A stretch of DNA of 27,144 nucleotides from an uncultured Dialister sp. (GTDB lineage: Bacteria; Bacillota; Negativicutes; Veillonellales; Dialisteraceae). Shown here piece after piece: positions 6,937-13,431 of this stretch. Position 1 is the first letter of the stretch; every line of letters starts with the position of its first letter. A program made the position numbers and the translations under genes. Under the pieces are notes generated by a model that ran no database searches, was not told where the DNA came from, and saw nothing but the letters and a program-made list of their open reading frames with translations. The stretch lies in assembly GCA_900547785.1 (NCBI GenBank), contig URIB01000018.1, positions 1 to 27,144 on the forward strand, read 5' to 3'.

Positions 6937-8037
6937 ATGAAATATAATTTGTGTGACGGAACCCGTCAAAAGGCCTATATGCAGTTGTATAGGGAAGTCA
7001 GAGAAGATATTATCCGCGGGATTTATAAATACGGACAGAAGCTGCCATCGAAAAGACAGCTTGCCGACCGCACGGGCGTGAGTGTCATTACGGTAGAGCA
7101 TGCCTATGATCTTCTCATGGAAGAGGGATACATTGATCCAAAGGAACGGAGCGGCTACTTTGTGGTGTATAAAAAAAGTGACGCCTATCCGGTCGCCCCG
7201 GTTGTTCGTGAAAAAATGATATTTCCTCGGGAAGAACGGAATCAAGAAAAAGAAGAAGTGTTTCCTTTTCCTGTGTTTGCCAAAACGGTGCGGACCGTCC
7301 TTTCCCGATGGGGAGAGAAATTGCTGCGGGCGTCTCCTCATGCGGGGATGCCTGAATTACGGGAAATATTATCGGAATATCTGGCAAGAAGCCGGGGGAT
7401 TTCCGCTTTGCCGGAACAAATTTTTATCGGTGCCGGTGCGGAATATTTATACAGCCTTGTCGTGCAGATGATCGGAAGAAAAAAAATAGTGGCGCTGGAA
7501 GATCCCTGTTATGACATGATAAAAAAAGTTTACCGTGCCCAGGGGATTTTGACTGATCCGCTTCCTATGGGGAAAGACGGCATACGGACGGAAGCGCTGG
7601 AAAAAACGGAAGCGAAAGTGCTTCATGTAACGCCGTTTCACAGTTATCCCAGCGGAATCACCGCGCCTGCTTCGAAACGTCACGAATATGTGGCATGGGC
7701 GGAGTCGGGCAACCGTCTGGTGATAGAAGACGATTTTGATTCGGAATTTACCCTCTTGTCCAAACCGGAAGATACACTATATTCTCTCTCTTCGAAAGGG
7801 CATGTGATTTACATGAATACGTTTTCCAAGACGATTGCGCCCTCTCTCCGCATGGGATATGTGGTGATTCCGCCGGATAAATTGGAAGAGTTTAAAAATA
7901 AAGCGGGATTTTATTCATGCACCGTACCGGTTCTGGATCAGCTCGTCCTTGCCGAATGTATCGGGGACGGTCATTTTGAGCGTCATATCAACAGGATAAG
8001 AAGAAAACGGAGAAGAGAAATAAAAAAGAAATCGTAG
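6937..8037 (+). CDS. MocR-type GntR/aminotransferase regulator, C-terminally truncated
   Basis: A MocR (PdxR-like) transcription factor: an N-terminal winged-helix GntR domain (about res. 8-78, with GQKLPSKRQLADRTGVSV and TVEHAYDLLMEEGYI) fused to a fold-type I aminotransferase domain used as a PLP sensor. The PLP-site residues are present: IEDDFDSEF (Asp266 region) and NTFSKTIAPSLRMGY with the Schiff-base lysine at 298. Family members usually have about 450-480 residues, but this one stops at 366, just after HINRIRRKRRR. The adjacent frame reads KKEIVEQIGRK past that point, which fits the expected continuation, so a frameshift in the A-rich stretch near 8015-8030 plus loss of the remaining end is likely. 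It could be a decaying gene or a shortened regulator. It is divergent from the S component it may control. Confidence 0.8.
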   Translation: MKYNLCDGTRQKAYMQLYREVREDIIRGIYKYGQKLPSKRQLADRTGVSVITVEHAYDLLMEEGYIDPKERSGYFVVYKKSDAYPVAPVVREKMIFPREERNQEKEEVFPFPVFAKTVRTVLSRWGEKLLRASPHAGMPELREILSEYLARSRGISALPEQIFIGAGAEYLYSLVVQMIGRKKIVALEDPCYDMIKKVYRAQGILTDPLPMGKDGIRTEALEKTEAKVLHVTPFHSYPSGITAPASKRHEYVAWAESGNRLVIEDDFDSEFTLLSKPEDTLYSLSSKGHVIYMNTFSKTIAPSLRMGYVVIPPDKLEEFKNKAGFYSCTVPVLDQLVLAECIGDGHFERHINRIRRKRRREIKKKS

Positions 8038-8087
8038 AACAGATTGGCCGTAAAAAATGACATATGGGACAAGCCCTCTTTATCCGC

Positions 8088-8130
8088 AAAAAAAGAAGTG
8101 CTTCCGCGTAAGGAAAACACTTCTTTTTTA
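8088..8130. terminator. Bidirectional terminator after the truncated MocR gene
   Basis: AAAAAAGAAGTG pairs with CACTTCTTTTTT; inside, TTCC/GGAA extend the stem. It lies between two convergent genes only 105 bases apart. Confidence 0.88.
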
Positions 8131-8142
8131 ATGCCCCGGTAC

Positions 8143-8706
8143 TTATATATCCATAAATTCTTTTAAATGATGTTTGTAGAAATGGAAAATTCCGTAAATA
8201 TATTGCTGCTTTTTCAGTTGCTGTTCATTATAAAAATAGTCTTTGAACAGTTTGGTGCCTACGGCGAGGATACCGAAAGGCACGAAAAGAGCAAAGGCGG
8301 CCATGGATAAAATCGCCAGTACATCTTTTTCTTTTTTCTCGATATCTTCTCCCGACAAGTCGGTTTCTTCACGGAGCTTCAGCAGAAATTTTTTATAAGC
8401 GGTTCTGTCTTTGACCGGTGATTTCTCACAGACGAGAACGGCCCGGTTTTCCCGCCAGCCGTAGCAGATGCCGAATTCTTTATACTTGACGGTGATTTGA
8501 GGGAGAAGCGCATGGACAGGTTCCATGTGCCCTATAAAAAGAACTTTGTCCCCGTTTTGGCAGGACGTCCTTTGGAAGAGCCACTGCTCAAGAGTCAGAG
8601 GAGTGATACGGAAACCGGCATGAACATCAAGGAGAGAAAGTAATTTTTCAGAATAGGGGATGTCGGAAATTTTTGAAACGATGTAGAGCGTTTTTTTATC
8701 TTCCAT
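8143..8706 (-). CDS. Membrane-anchored protein of unknown function
   Basis: A 187-residue protein that I do not recognise. The N-terminal 110 residues alternate short hydrophobic strands and helices (KTLYIVSKISD, GDKVLFIGHM, RAVLVCEKSP), like a small Rossmann-type or TIR-like alpha/beta domain, but I see no catalytic motif. Residues about 110-135 are charged and helical. One hydrophobic segment follows (LSMAAFALFVPFGILAVGTK), then a charged C-terminal segment with KKQQYIYGIFHFYKHHLKEF, rich in aromatics and likely cytoplasmic. No signal peptide is seen. The start at 8706 was chosen because AAAGGAG lies eight bases upstream; an in-frame ATG at 8733 would add nine residues that overlap this ribosome site. 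It stands alone, convergent with the MocR gene and divergent from the symporter gene. The coding call rests on length, ribosome site and folded-protein character. Confidence 0.7.
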   Translation of the reverse strand: MEDKKTLYIVSKISDIPYSEKLLSLLDVHAGFRITPLTLEQWLFQRTSCQNGDKVLFIGHMEPVHALLPQITVKYKEFGICYGWRENRAVLVCEKSPVKDRTAYKKFLLKLREETDLSGEDIEKKEKDVLAILSMAAFALFVPFGILAVGTKLFKDYFYNEQQLKKQQYIYGIFHFYKHHLKEFMDI

Positions 8707-8851
8707 GACAATCTCCTTTCCGTATCTGGTCAAAACGTCCGCTCAAAAGCGGTGTATTTCTCTCCTTATTTTAGCAGAAAAAACGGAAAGGGGGAAAAAT
8801 ATTCTCCGGCAAAGAGGAACGGAAAACCGGACGTCAAGAAAATTTTATGCC

Positions 8852-8898
8852 CGGTGATGCGATTTTTACTATACGCATGCCGTTTAAAATAGTATAAT
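8852..8898 (+). promoter_or_regulatory. Symporter promoter with a dyad upstream
   Basis: TATAAT at 8893-8898 is a perfect -10 about 40 bases before the symporter start; no good -35 is visible. Just upstream an imperfect dyad, CGGTGATGCG (8852-8861) and CGCATGCCG (8874-8882), covers the place where the -35 would be and could be an operator. Confidence 0.4.
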
Positions 8899-8938
8899 CG
8901 TATTGATACAAAATATTAACAATGAGAGAGGGGAAGTT

Positions 8939-10381
8939 ATGGACGTATTCAGTCATATCGTTTCAGAAATTAACGGTCTTCTGTGGTCTTCAGTCATCAT
9001 TATTCTTCTTGTCGGAGCGGGATTTTACTTTACGATCCGCACGAGAGGCGTACAGGTGAGGTATTTCACGGATATGTTCAAAATGGTGGCGGGATCGGCA
9101 GGAACAAAAACGGAAGGGAATATGATTTCTCCTTTCCAGGCCTTCTGTGTAAGCACCGCGTCCCGTGTGGGCGTCGGAAATATTGCAGGGATTGCAATTG
9201 CTATCGTAGCCGGCGGTCCGGGAGCGATTTTCTGGATGTGGTTCATTGCCGTTATCGGTTCCGCTACGGGATTTGTGGAAAGCACGCTGGCGCAGATTTA
9301 TAAAGTGCCTCGTGAAGACGGGACGAAGGGATTTCGCGGAGGTCCGGCTTATTATCTGAAAAACGGTTTGGGTCACGGTATCTGGGCGGCGATTTTTGCT
9401 ATTTTAATTTCCGTCACTTACGGAATGATTTACAATTCCGTCCAGTCCAATACGATTTCGCTGGCACTGCATAATGCGTTCGGCGTTGACCGGATGATGG
9501 TCGGCGGTGTGGTGACCGTTCTTGCGATGATTGTCATTTGCGGCGGACTCGGACGTGTGGCGCGTGTGACGGAATGGATTGTTCCCGTGATGGCAGGCAT
9601 CTATATCATCACCGCCCTGGGGATTATGGTCTATAATTTTTCGGAATTGCCTCGGGCATTTGAAATTATTTTCCGGGATGCGTTCGACTTTAATGCCGTT
9701 TTTGGCGGCGGAATGGGCGCAGCCGTTCTTACGGGATTCAAGCGGGGGCTTTTCTCCAACGAAGCGGGCGAAGGTTCCGTACCGAATGCGGCGGCGTCAG
9801 CCGATGCGAGCCATCCGGTCGTGCAGGGATTCATTCAGGCTTTTGGAGTCTATGTAGATACTTTATTCATTTGCTCCGCTTCCGCATTTATCGTATTGCT
9901 TTCCGGCGATTATCAGGCCACGGGACTTACGGGCATTGAACTCATTCAGTGGGATTTGGCACAATATTTCGGGCCCTGGGCGCCGAGTGCCGTTTCGATA
10001 TTGGTTTTCCTTTTTGCATTCAGTTCCATTATCGGCAACTACTACTATGGAGAAATTAATATCGGACATTTGACGGATAAGAAATGGCCTCTCCATGTAT
10101 TCCGTGCTTTGATTGCGGTGATGGTATTCTGGGGGTCCATAGCGGACATGCCGATTGTTTGGGACTTGGCGGATCTCTTTATGGCGTTTATGGTACTCAC
10201 CAACGTATCCGCGATACTGATTCTTTTCCCGCAGGCAAGAGCGGCGCTTCTGGATTATGAAAAACAAATCAGGGAAGGCATTAAGAACCCGGTTTTCCAT
10301 AAAAATATACTGCCCAAGCAAAAAGGTGTAGTCTGGTGGGATGATGAAAACAATTTCGACCATTCGAAGTTGGAAAAATAA
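8939..10381 (+). CDS. Sodium:alanine symporter (AGCS family)
   Basis: A 480-residue carrier of the alanine or glycine:cation symporter family, which brings small neutral amino acids into the cell with Na+. Family signatures are clear: SRVGVGNIAGIAIAIVAGGP followed by GAIFWMWFIA, the segment GFKRGLFSNEAGEGSVPNAA, and ten or so hydrophobic helices starting with SSVIIILLVGAGFYFTIRTR. The length is normal for the family. The start at 8939 follows GAGAGGGG; an in-frame ATG at 8903 would add twelve residues that include the ribosome site. The hydrophilic C-terminal tail is typical. The gene is alone in its transcription unit, with its own promoter and terminator. Preference for alanine, glycine or serine cannot be told from the sequence. 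Confidence 0.93.
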   Translation: MDVFSHIVSEINGLLWSSVIIILLVGAGFYFTIRTRGVQVRYFTDMFKMVAGSAGTKTEGNMISPFQAFCVSTASRVGVGNIAGIAIAIVAGGPGAIFWMWFIAVIGSATGFVESTLAQIYKVPREDGTKGFRGGPAYYLKNGLGHGIWAAIFAILISVTYGMIYNSVQSNTISLALHNAFGVDRMMVGGVVTVLAMIVICGGLGRVARVTEWIVPVMAGIYIITALGIMVYNFSELPRAFEIIFRDAFDFNAVFGGGMGAAVLTGFKRGLFSNEAGEGSVPNAAASADASHPVVQGFIQAFGVYVDTLFICSASAFIVLLSGDYQATGLTGIELIQWDLAQYFGPWAPSAVSILVFLFAFSSIIGNYYYGEINIGHLTDKKWPLHVFRALIAVMVFWGSIADMPIVWDLADLFMAFMVLTNVSAILILFPQARAALLDYEKQIREGIKNPVFHKNILPKQKGVVWWDDENNFDHSKLEK

Positions 10382-10387
10382 AATAGA

Positions 10388-10423
10388 AAATGACCGTGGA
10401 ATTTCTTCTGCGGTCTTTTTTAA
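10388..10423 (+). terminator. Terminator of the symporter gene
   Basis: GACCG (10392-10396) pairs with CGGTC (10411-10415), the stem extends inward through GGAA/TTCT with a wobble pair, and a T tract follows. Confidence 0.75.
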
Positions 10424-10427
10424 AAAG

Positions 10428-10457
10428 ATGACGAAATAGAAAAGATTGCGTATAATA
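10428..10457 (+). promoter_or_regulatory. Predicted promoter of the nitroreductase gene
   Basis: ATGACG (10428-10433, four of six) and a perfect TATAAT (10452-10457) are separated by 18 bases and lie 57 bases before the start codon. Confidence 0.45.
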
Positions 10458-10513
10458 TAGATATTCCATTTTATTAAGCATAGATTTTTATTTTATTAAT
10501 GGAGGATATGACT

Positions 10514-11059
10514 ATGGATGCTATTGAATGTCTGATCACACGAAGAAGTATTCGCCGATACAAAAAAGAAGAAGTATCGCACCGGGACATTGAGAACATT
10601 GTGGAAATTTCTCAGATGGTATCCTGCTGGGAAAATACACAGCCGGTCAGATATGTGGCGGTTCTCAACAAAGATTTGAAGAATAAAATTGCCGATGAAT
10701 GCACAAAAAATTTCCCGTGGAATACGGAAAATATTCATGAAGCGCCCGCTTTGATGGTGCTTTGTGTCATTAAAGGTCTTTCCGGATATGAAAAAGACGG
10801 TACACCGTCCACGACAAAAGGCACGCATTGGCAGTCTTTTGACGCCGGTATGGCGGCGGATCATTTCTGCCTGGCGGCGCGGGCGGTTGGACTGGGCAGT
10901 CTGATTATGGGACGGTACGATGAAGAAAAAATCAAAGAAATTCTGGAACTGCCCGAAAATTATGATGTATCCTGCATTATTGCCGTAGGATATCCGGAAG
11001 TCATTCCTGCCGCCAACGAAAGAAAACCGATGAAAGAAATTTTATCCTTCCGCTCGTAA
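10514..11059 (+). CDS. Nitroreductase-family flavoprotein
   Basis: A 181-residue FMN-dependent oxidoreductase of the nitroreductase family, probably a homodimer that uses NAD(P)H. The N-terminal FMN-phosphate motif RRSIRRYKKEEV is typical, as is the central SFDAGMAADHFCLAARAVGL helix that follows the TTKGTHWQ loop, and the C-terminal AVGYPEVIP strand. The length suits the short NfnB-like subgroup. I placed the start at 10514 because GGAGG lies eight bases before it; an in-frame ATG at 10499 sits upstream of that ribosome site. It stands alone between two terminators. The physiological substrate (quinone, nitro compound, flavin or other) cannot be inferred, and no partner gene is nearby. Confidence 0.88.
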   Translation: MDAIECLITRRSIRRYKKEEVSHRDIENIVEISQMVSCWENTQPVRYVAVLNKDLKNKIADECTKNFPWNTENIHEAPALMVLCVIKGLSGYEKDGTPSTTKGTHWQSFDAGMAADHFCLAARAVGLGSLIMGRYDEEKIKEILELPENYDVSCIIAVGYPEVIPAANERKPMKEILSFRS

Positions 11060-11112
11060 TTAAAAATGGAAAGAGAAAGGAAATTTCTTTTCCCTCTTAC
11101 TTGCAGAAAAAG

Positions 11113-11161
11113 AGAAGAAAGCATAAAATACAGGAATCATAGGTTTTATGCTTTCTTTTTT
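11113..11161 (+). terminator. Terminator of the nitroreductase gene
   Basis: A perfect 13-base stem, AGAAAGCATAAAA against TTTTATGCTTTCT (11116-11128 and 11144-11156), ends in a T run. Confidence 0.9.
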
Positions 11162-11173
11162 TGTGCGCGGAAA

Positions 11174-11182
11174 TGCTATAAT
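11174..11182 (+). promoter_or_regulatory. Extended -10 promoter of the CpXC gene
   Basis: TGCTATAAT is a full extended -10 element 49 bases before the start codon. The position where a -35 would lie falls in the T tract of the upstream terminator. Confidence 0.5.
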
Positions 11183-11231
11183 AAAATGGATTTCATAACA
11201 CCCCGGCAATGACAAAAGAGGAGAAGAAACT

Positions 11232-11870
11232 ATGGCGGACGTACAAATGCAGGACATCACCTGTCCGAAATGCGGAAAACATCATACATTTCAAGTCTGG
11301 GACAGCATCAATCTCATGGAACATCCGGAAATGCGGGAAAAAGTGAGAAATGATGAAGCGTTCCGTTTTCAATGCCCCGATTGCGGAGCCTCCGCACTTT
11401 TAAATTACAATTTCCTTTACCATGACCCGGAAGAAAAAATTTTTATCTTCTGCAATGCGGAACAAACCGCCTGCGATGAAATAAGACGGGCTTTGACCGA
11501 TGAAAACAACGCGTTTAAAAATTACACCAAACGTATGGTGCCGTCCTATAATGCCTTTAAAGAAAAGCTGCTGATATTCGACGCCCGGCTGGACGATAAA
11601 CTGGTAGAAATTATGAAAAGCGGCATTTTTGCCAATCTGGAAGCCCATTATAAAGACAAAAATATTGATGAAGTGCTCTTTGCGGTAAATGAAGATGGGG
11701 AAAAAGGATTCATTATGAGAAGCAACGGCATTATGCAGGCGGGGATGGAATTTGATAAATCTCTCTATACAGCACTTAAAGAACAAGCGAAAGAAAGGGT
11801 AGACCTTTTCTCTCCCACCGACATAGAAATCAATACCGACTGGGCTAAAGAAATGATTGAACGATTATAG
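11232..11870 (+). CDS. CpXC-domain protein with N-terminal zinc ribbon
   Basis: A 212-residue protein starting with a CpXC domain: ITCPKCGKHHTFQVWDSINL (Cys pair 1, from about residue 10) and a second pair in FQCPDCGASALLNYNF (about res. 47-62). The four cysteines form a predicted zinc ribbon, separated by the usual helix HPEMREKVRNDEAF. CpXC proteins have no defined biochemical role. The remaining 150 residues are soluble, mixed alpha/beta and without motifs that I know; MRSNGIMQAGMEFD is a possible strand-turn near the end. No signal peptide or membrane segment is present, so it is cytoplasmic. The start follows AGAGGAGAAG at good spacing. It is a single-gene unit with its own promoter and terminator. 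Confidence 0.85.
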   Translation: MADVQMQDITCPKCGKHHTFQVWDSINLMEHPEMREKVRNDEAFRFQCPDCGASALLNYNFLYHDPEEKIFIFCNAEQTACDEIRRALTDENNAFKNYTKRMVPSYNAFKEKLLIFDARLDDKLVEIMKSGIFANLEAHYKDKNIDEVLFAVNEDGEKGFIMRSNGIMQAGMEFDKSLYTALKEQAKERVDLFSPTDIEINTDWAKEMIERL

Positions 11871-11881
11871 AAAAACAAGAG

Positions 11882-11911
11882 AAAACTCCCTGGCAGCGAG
11901 GGAGTTTTTTT
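11882..11911 (+). terminator. Terminator of the CpXC gene
   Basis: AAAACTCCCT pairs with AGGGAGTTTT over a GGCAGCG loop, followed by a T run. Confidence 0.9.
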
Positions 11912-11945
11912 ATGAGCGGACAAAAAATATTTTATAAAAATGGTA

Positions 11946-11974
11946 AAGACAGGGGCGGGTAAAAATGATAAAAT
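11946..11974 (+). promoter_or_regulatory. Predicted promoter of upp
   Basis: AAGACA (11946-11951, four of six) and TGATAAAAT (extended -10 with TAAAAT at 11969-11974) have a 17-base spacer. No PyrR-binding or attenuator hairpin is visible in the 40-base leader. Confidence 0.4.
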
Positions 11975-12015
11975 GATGAAAGTAAAACAGAAAAAAGATA
12001 CAGGAGGAGTTACCC

Positions 12016-12639
12016 ATGCAGATTCATGTCATAGACCATCCGTTGATACAGCATAAGCTGACCATTATGAGAAATAAGGAAACCAGTTCCGGTGATTTCC
12101 GCAAATTACTGAAAGAAATCACTTTACTGATGGGATATGAACTGACAAGAGATCTCCCGATGGAAGATATCGATGTGGAAACGCCCCTCGAAGTGATGAC
12201 AGGAAAGCAAGTGGCAGGGAAAAAAGTGGGAATTGTTCCGATTCTCCGTGCCGGTTTCGGTATGGTCGAAGGATTGACGGAACTGATGCCGTCGGCTCGT
12301 ATCGGTGTAATCGGTCTGTATAGAGATCCTGTAACCGCCATGCCCGTGGAATATTACGCGAAACTTCCCGGCGTGGAAAACAGACAGTTTATTTTGGTAG
12401 ATCCCATGCTGGCAACCGGAGGAAGCGCGGTGGCGGCCATCGACATGATGAAAGCTAAAGGCGCCAAACACATTAAGTTTATGTGCCTTGTTGCGGCACC
12501 CGAAGGAGTGGAAGCGGTGAATAAAGCACACCCCGATATTCCACTCTATACAGCGGCACTTGACCGCCAGCTGAATGAAAAGAAATACATTCTCCCCGGT
12601 CTGGGCGATGCGGGCGACAGAATTTTCGGAACGAAATAA
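12016..12639 (+). CDS. upp: Uracil phosphoribosyltransferase
   Basis: Pyrimidine salvage enzyme that joins uracil to PRPP to give UMP in the cytoplasm. The 207 residues are the normal length. Signatures include HKLTIMRNKETSSGDFRKLL at the N-terminus, GIVPILRAGFGMVEGL, the PRPP-binding loop LVDPMLATGGSAVAAIDMM, and the uracil-binding C-terminus GLGDAGDRIFGTK. AGGAGG lies 8 bases before the start. It is monocistronic, not paired with a uracil permease as in some Firmicutes, and shares its terminator with the convergent iron operon. Confidence 0.97.
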   Translation: MQIHVIDHPLIQHKLTIMRNKETSSGDFRKLLKEITLLMGYELTRDLPMEDIDVETPLEVMTGKQVAGKKVGIVPILRAGFGMVEGLTELMPSARIGVIGLYRDPVTAMPVEYYAKLPGVENRQFILVDPMLATGGSAVAAIDMMKAKGAKHIKFMCLVAAPEGVEAVNKAHPDIPLYTAALDRQLNEKKYILPGLGDAGDRIFGTK

Positions 12640-12647
12640 AAAAGAAT

Positions 12648-12691
12648 AAAAAACGGAACCTGCGGACATGATCCGGCGGTTCCGTTTTTAT
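12648..12691. terminator. Bidirectional terminator between upp and the iron operon
   Basis: AAAACGGAACC pairs with GGTTCCGTTTT around an inner GCGGA/TCCGGC dyad, with A and T runs on either side. The minus-strand stop codon of the methyltransferase overlaps its edge. Confidence 0.88.
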
Positions 12692-13431
12692 ATTTCCCAA
12701 GTGATCATAGAGTAGGTGACTTTGGTTGTACTTGGAATGCTGCCGTTGACAGACAAGGAAAGGAGATATTCTTCTGTACTTTTTTCATCAATAGGTTCAG
12801 GGAAAACAGATGATACATAGAGTTTCCACTGTTCTAAAGATTGAGAATAATTTTCCTCATAGGAAATATCCGTTATTTCCGGATTATAATGAGCGGATTC
12901 AAGTTGTTTGCATATCGCAACAAGTCCCGATGACGGGGATTCGGGCAGAGTGATTTGCATTTCTTTTTCGAGCTTTTCCAGAATAGAGTTGACACCCGAC
13001 TTAAAAAGCAACAGACGGATGTATTTTCTGCTGATAAGATTCAGCTTTTTGAAATTATTTTCTTGTGTAAAATCGGGGCCCATACAGCTGTATACCAAGT
13101 CAAAGGCGTGTCCCCAATGGTACTCTTTCGGATCCAGTGTGTCCCAATCGTCTACAAACCATTTGCAATAAGGCGATAGAGGGGCAGGTGTATTTCTTTT
13201 TGCCAACGAAATAGCATGTGTGGAAATATCCAACCCGGCAGCATGCACTTTTTTCTTTGCCCAAGCGTGAACAATGTCTCCGGTTCCGCAACCGATGTCA
13301 AGCATATTGCGGATAGGATGAGGAAGTGTGATAAGGCGTTCGTCGGGAGTTTGATTATGAATCTCGGTTGTAGTTTGTTTTTCGTACCGCTTATCCCACA
13401 AAGCGGCTTTTTTTGCAGATTCTTTTTTCAT
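12688..13431 (-). CDS. Class I SAM-dependent methyltransferase
   Basis: A 247-residue methyltransferase with the SAM-binding motif I NMLDIGCGTGDIVHAWA (from about residue 42), motif II HAAGLDISTHAISLAKRN, and the post-motif strand DLVYSCMGPDFT. The second half carries the acceptor-side region, which resembles small-molecule rather than protein or RNA methyltransferases, but I cannot name a close family. It is soluble with no signal peptide. It overlaps the end of the ABC gene by four bases (ATGA), so it is made together with that transporter and, through it, the TonB-dependent receptor. This placement under a Fur box suggests that it modifies the transported compound: a metallophore, a tetrapyrrole or a corrinoid. 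That role is inferred. It is the last gene of the operon. Confidence 0.85.
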   Translation of the reverse strand: MKKESAKKAALWDKRYEKQTTTEIHNQTPDERLITLPHPIRNMLDIGCGTGDIVHAWAKKKVHAAGLDISTHAISLAKRNTPAPLSPYCKWFVDDWDTLDPKEYHWGHAFDLVYSCMGPDFTQENNFKKLNLISRKYIRLLLFKSGVNSILEKLEKEMQITLPESPSSGLVAICKQLESAHYNPEITDISYEENYSQSLEQWKLYVSSVFPEPIDEKSTEEYLLSLSVNGSIPSTTKVTYSMITWEI

